Of a stretch of DNA of 64,000 bases, positions 62,545 through 64,000 are shown one piece after another. The notes beneath the pieces are model-generated. The model saw only the letters and a list, made by a program, of their open reading frames with translations. It made no database searches and was not told the DNA's origin. Each line of letters opens with the position of its first letter. The first letter of the stretch is position 1. Origin of the DNA: Phycicoccus jejuensis (GTDB lineage Bacteria; Actinomycetota; Actinomycetes; Actinomycetales; Dermatophilaceae); NCBI RefSeq assembly GCF_000720925.1, contig NZ_JOEE01000003.1, positions 124,001 to 188,000 on the forward strand, given 5' to 3'. The position numbers were made by a program, and so were the translations under genes.

Positions 62545-64000
62545 CGGTCGGCCTCCTGGCCGGTCGGGAAGAGTCCGTCGGGCATCCCGCGGCCGTCCCA
62601 GGTGAGGAGGTTGACGCGACCGCGCAGCGGGTTGTCACCGGCCAGCTGCTCGAGCGAGTCGGCCGACTGGGTCTGCTGGAGCACCCGGAAGTTCTCCACC
62701 GCGACCGGCGTCGGCGCAGCGCCGGACCCCTCACCGAAGACGTCGCTCTGTCCCCCGCCGTACTCGGAGACAGCGCACTCGGTGGCCAGCTCCTCGAGGG
62801 CGTGGGCTTGCTCGGCGTGGGCCGGGGGGATGACGTAGCGCTCGGAGTACTTGGCCAGCGCCAGGAGGCGGAACATGTCGTACATCGCCTCCCCCTCCAT
62901 CCCGACGGCTGCCGGGATCTCGTCCCGGGGGTCGCGACCGAGGTTGATGTCGCGCATGTACGAGCGCATCGCGGCGAGCTTCTTCAGGACACGGTCGACC
63001 GGGGCGACGTCGCCGGCGGTGAAGAGGTTCGCGAGGTACTCGACCGGGATGCGCAGCGTGTCGATCGCGCCGAAGAGGTTGTCGACGTCCTCGGCGTCGT
63101 GGCCGGTGTCCTTGACGACGTCGACGACGGGCGACAGTGGCGGGATGTACCAGACCATCGGCATGGTGCGGTACTCCGGGTGCAGCGGCAGCGCCACCCG
63201 GTGGTCGAGGATCAGCTTCTTGACCGGGCTGCGCCGGGCGGCCTCGACCCAGTCGGTGGGGATGCCCGCCGCCTCGGCCTCACGACGCACGTCGGGGTCC
63301 TCGGGGTCGAGGAAGCACCCGAGCTGTGCCTCGTAGAGGGCGTGCTCGTCCTCGACCGAGGCCGCCTCAAGGACCTTGTCGGCGTCGTAGAGCACGAGTC
63401 CGATGTAGCGCAGTCGCCCGACGCAGGTCTCGGAGCAGACGGTCGGGATGCCGACCTCGATGCGGGGGTAGCAGAAAGTGCACTTCTCGGCCTTGCCGGT
63501 CTTGTGGTTGAAGTAGACCTTCTTGTAGGGGCAGCCGGTGATGCACATCCGCCAGCCGCGGCAGCGGTCCTGGTCGACGAGGACGATGCCGTCCTCCTCG
63601 CGCTTGTAGATCGCGCCGCTCGGGCACGAGGCCGCGCAGGAGGGGTTGAGGCAGTGCTCGCAGATGCGCGGCAGGTAGAACATGAAGGTCTTCTCGAACT
63701 CCATGCGGACCTTGTCCTCGATGCCCTTGAGCATGGGGTCCTTGACGGCGTGCTCGCGCGAGCCGCCGAGGTCGTCGTCCCAGTTGGCGCTCCACGAGAC
63801 GTTGATCGGCTTGCCGGAGATCAGTGAGTGCGGGCGCGCGACGGGGAAGGTCTTCTGCGCCGGGGCGTTGAGCAGTGTCTCGTAGTCGTAGGTCCAGGGC
63901 TCGTAGTAGTCCTGGATGGAGGGCATCTTCGGGTTGCTGAAGATGGTGGCGAGCTTCTTCAGACGACCTCCGGCCCGCAGCCGCAGGCGTCCGTTCTTGA
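62541..64000 (-). CDS. narH: Respiratory nitrate reductase beta subunit (5' end outside window)
   Basis: The frame is open to the window edge, so the N-terminal part with the first ferredoxin-type Cys cluster is missing. The visible part has the remaining Cys clusters, CEHCLNPSCAASCPSGAIYK, DQDRCRGWRMCITGCPYKKV and EKCTFCYPRIEVGIPTVCSE, one with Trp in the place of a Cys (CRGWRMC), as is normal for the 3Fe-4S cluster of NarH. It passes electrons from NarI haems to NarG. The C-terminus matches the family length. Confidence 0.96.
   Translation of the reverse strand, partial: KNGRLRLRAGGRLKKLATIFSNPKMPSIQDYYEPWTYDYETLLNAPAQKTFPVARPHSLISGKPINVSWSANWDDDLGGSREHAVKDPMLKGIEDKVRMEFEKTFMFYLPRICEHCLNPSCAASCPSGAIYKREEDGIVLVDQDRCRGWRMCITGCPYKKVYFNHKTGKAEKCTFCYPRIEVGIPTVCSETCVGRLRYIGLVLYDADKVLEAASVEDEHALYEAQLGCFLDPEDPDVRREAEAAGIPTDWVEAARRSPVKKLILDHRVALPLHPEYRTMPMVWYIPPLSPVVDVVKDTGHDAEDVDNLFGAIDTLRIPVEYLANLFTAGDVAPVDRVLKKLAAMRSYMRDINLGRDPRDEIPAAVGMEGEAMYDMFRLLALAKYSERYVIPPAHAEQAHALEELATECAVSEYGGGQSDVFGEGSGAAPTPVAVENFRVLQQTQSADSLEQLAGDNPLRGRVNLLTWDGRGMPDGLFPTGQEADR

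Overview
The window comes from a very GC-rich Gram-positive chromosome. Third positions are almost all G or C, GTG starts are frequent, short overlaps join genes in operons, and many first genes look leaderless. The gene content (glbO-type haemoglobin, aglA, a mycothiol-system DsbA-like protein, TreXYZ, EttA, Orn) is actinobacterial; I infer an Intrasporangiaceae-like member of the Micrococcales, but no rRNA or marker phylogeny is available here. From memory, tig, rpiB, the DsbA-like protein, pepN, glbO, aglA and ettA/ssb appear in much the same order in the Mycobacterium tuberculosis Rv2462c-Rv2478c stretch, so most of the window is an ordinary, conserved core region.

Layout. 1-4.3 kb: tail of a LacI regulator, trigger factor, a broken metalloprotease gene, a DUF389 membrane protein, tRNA-Gly and tRNA-Pro. 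4.3-11.3 kb: trmB, a SpoIIE-type phosphatase, rpiB, a DsbA-like oxidoreductase, pepN, an MscS channel and glbO. 11.3-18.2 kb: a tandem-repeat block, alpha-glucosidase, glycerophosphodiesterase, an MFS carrier, a hypothetical/thioesterase pair and a serine hydrolase. 18.2-27 kb: a duplicated palindrome-bearing repeat, a RecQ-phosphoribosyltransferase fusion, a MarR/PfpI/MFS divergon, a YczE/MocR divergon and tesB. 27-34.7 kb: a four-gene ABC export operon with two large FtsX-type permeases. 34.7-41.3 kb: the treX-treY-treZ trehalose operon. 41.5-47.1 kb: a FabG-like reductase, an acyl-CoA dehydrogenase divergent from a TetR regulator, and a methyltransferase/epimerase/glycosyltransferase group. 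47.1-53.6 kb: ettA, a second ssb, a pair of membrane-anchored dynamin-like GTPases, and thpR. 53.7-57.4 kb: tRNA-Arg, an M20 peptidase, PrsW, Orn and tRNA-His. 57.5-59.4 kb: a decayed integrase with an excisionase-like gene beside tRNA-His. 59.4-64 kb: narH-narJ-narI, a DUF6457 protein and moeA. The last genes join a respiratory nitrate reductase to the synthesis of its molybdenum cofactor.

The most unusual material is non-coding. (1) Two elements of about 53 bp sit at similar distances downstream of tRNA-Pro and tRNA-Arg. They share their flanks and a 9-nt loop, but their stems differ while remaining paired; the tRNA-Arg copy lies between two exact 16-bp copies of the tRNA 3' end. (2) At several loci a locus-specific phrase of about 16-20 bp recurs in direct and inverted orientation, mostly between convergent genes, once as a four-unit 21-bp tandem array and once inside treZ. 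(3) A 77-bp repeat carrying a near-perfect palindrome occurs twice, 124 bp apart. No CRISPR array, rRNA, complete prophage or intact insertion sequence was seen.
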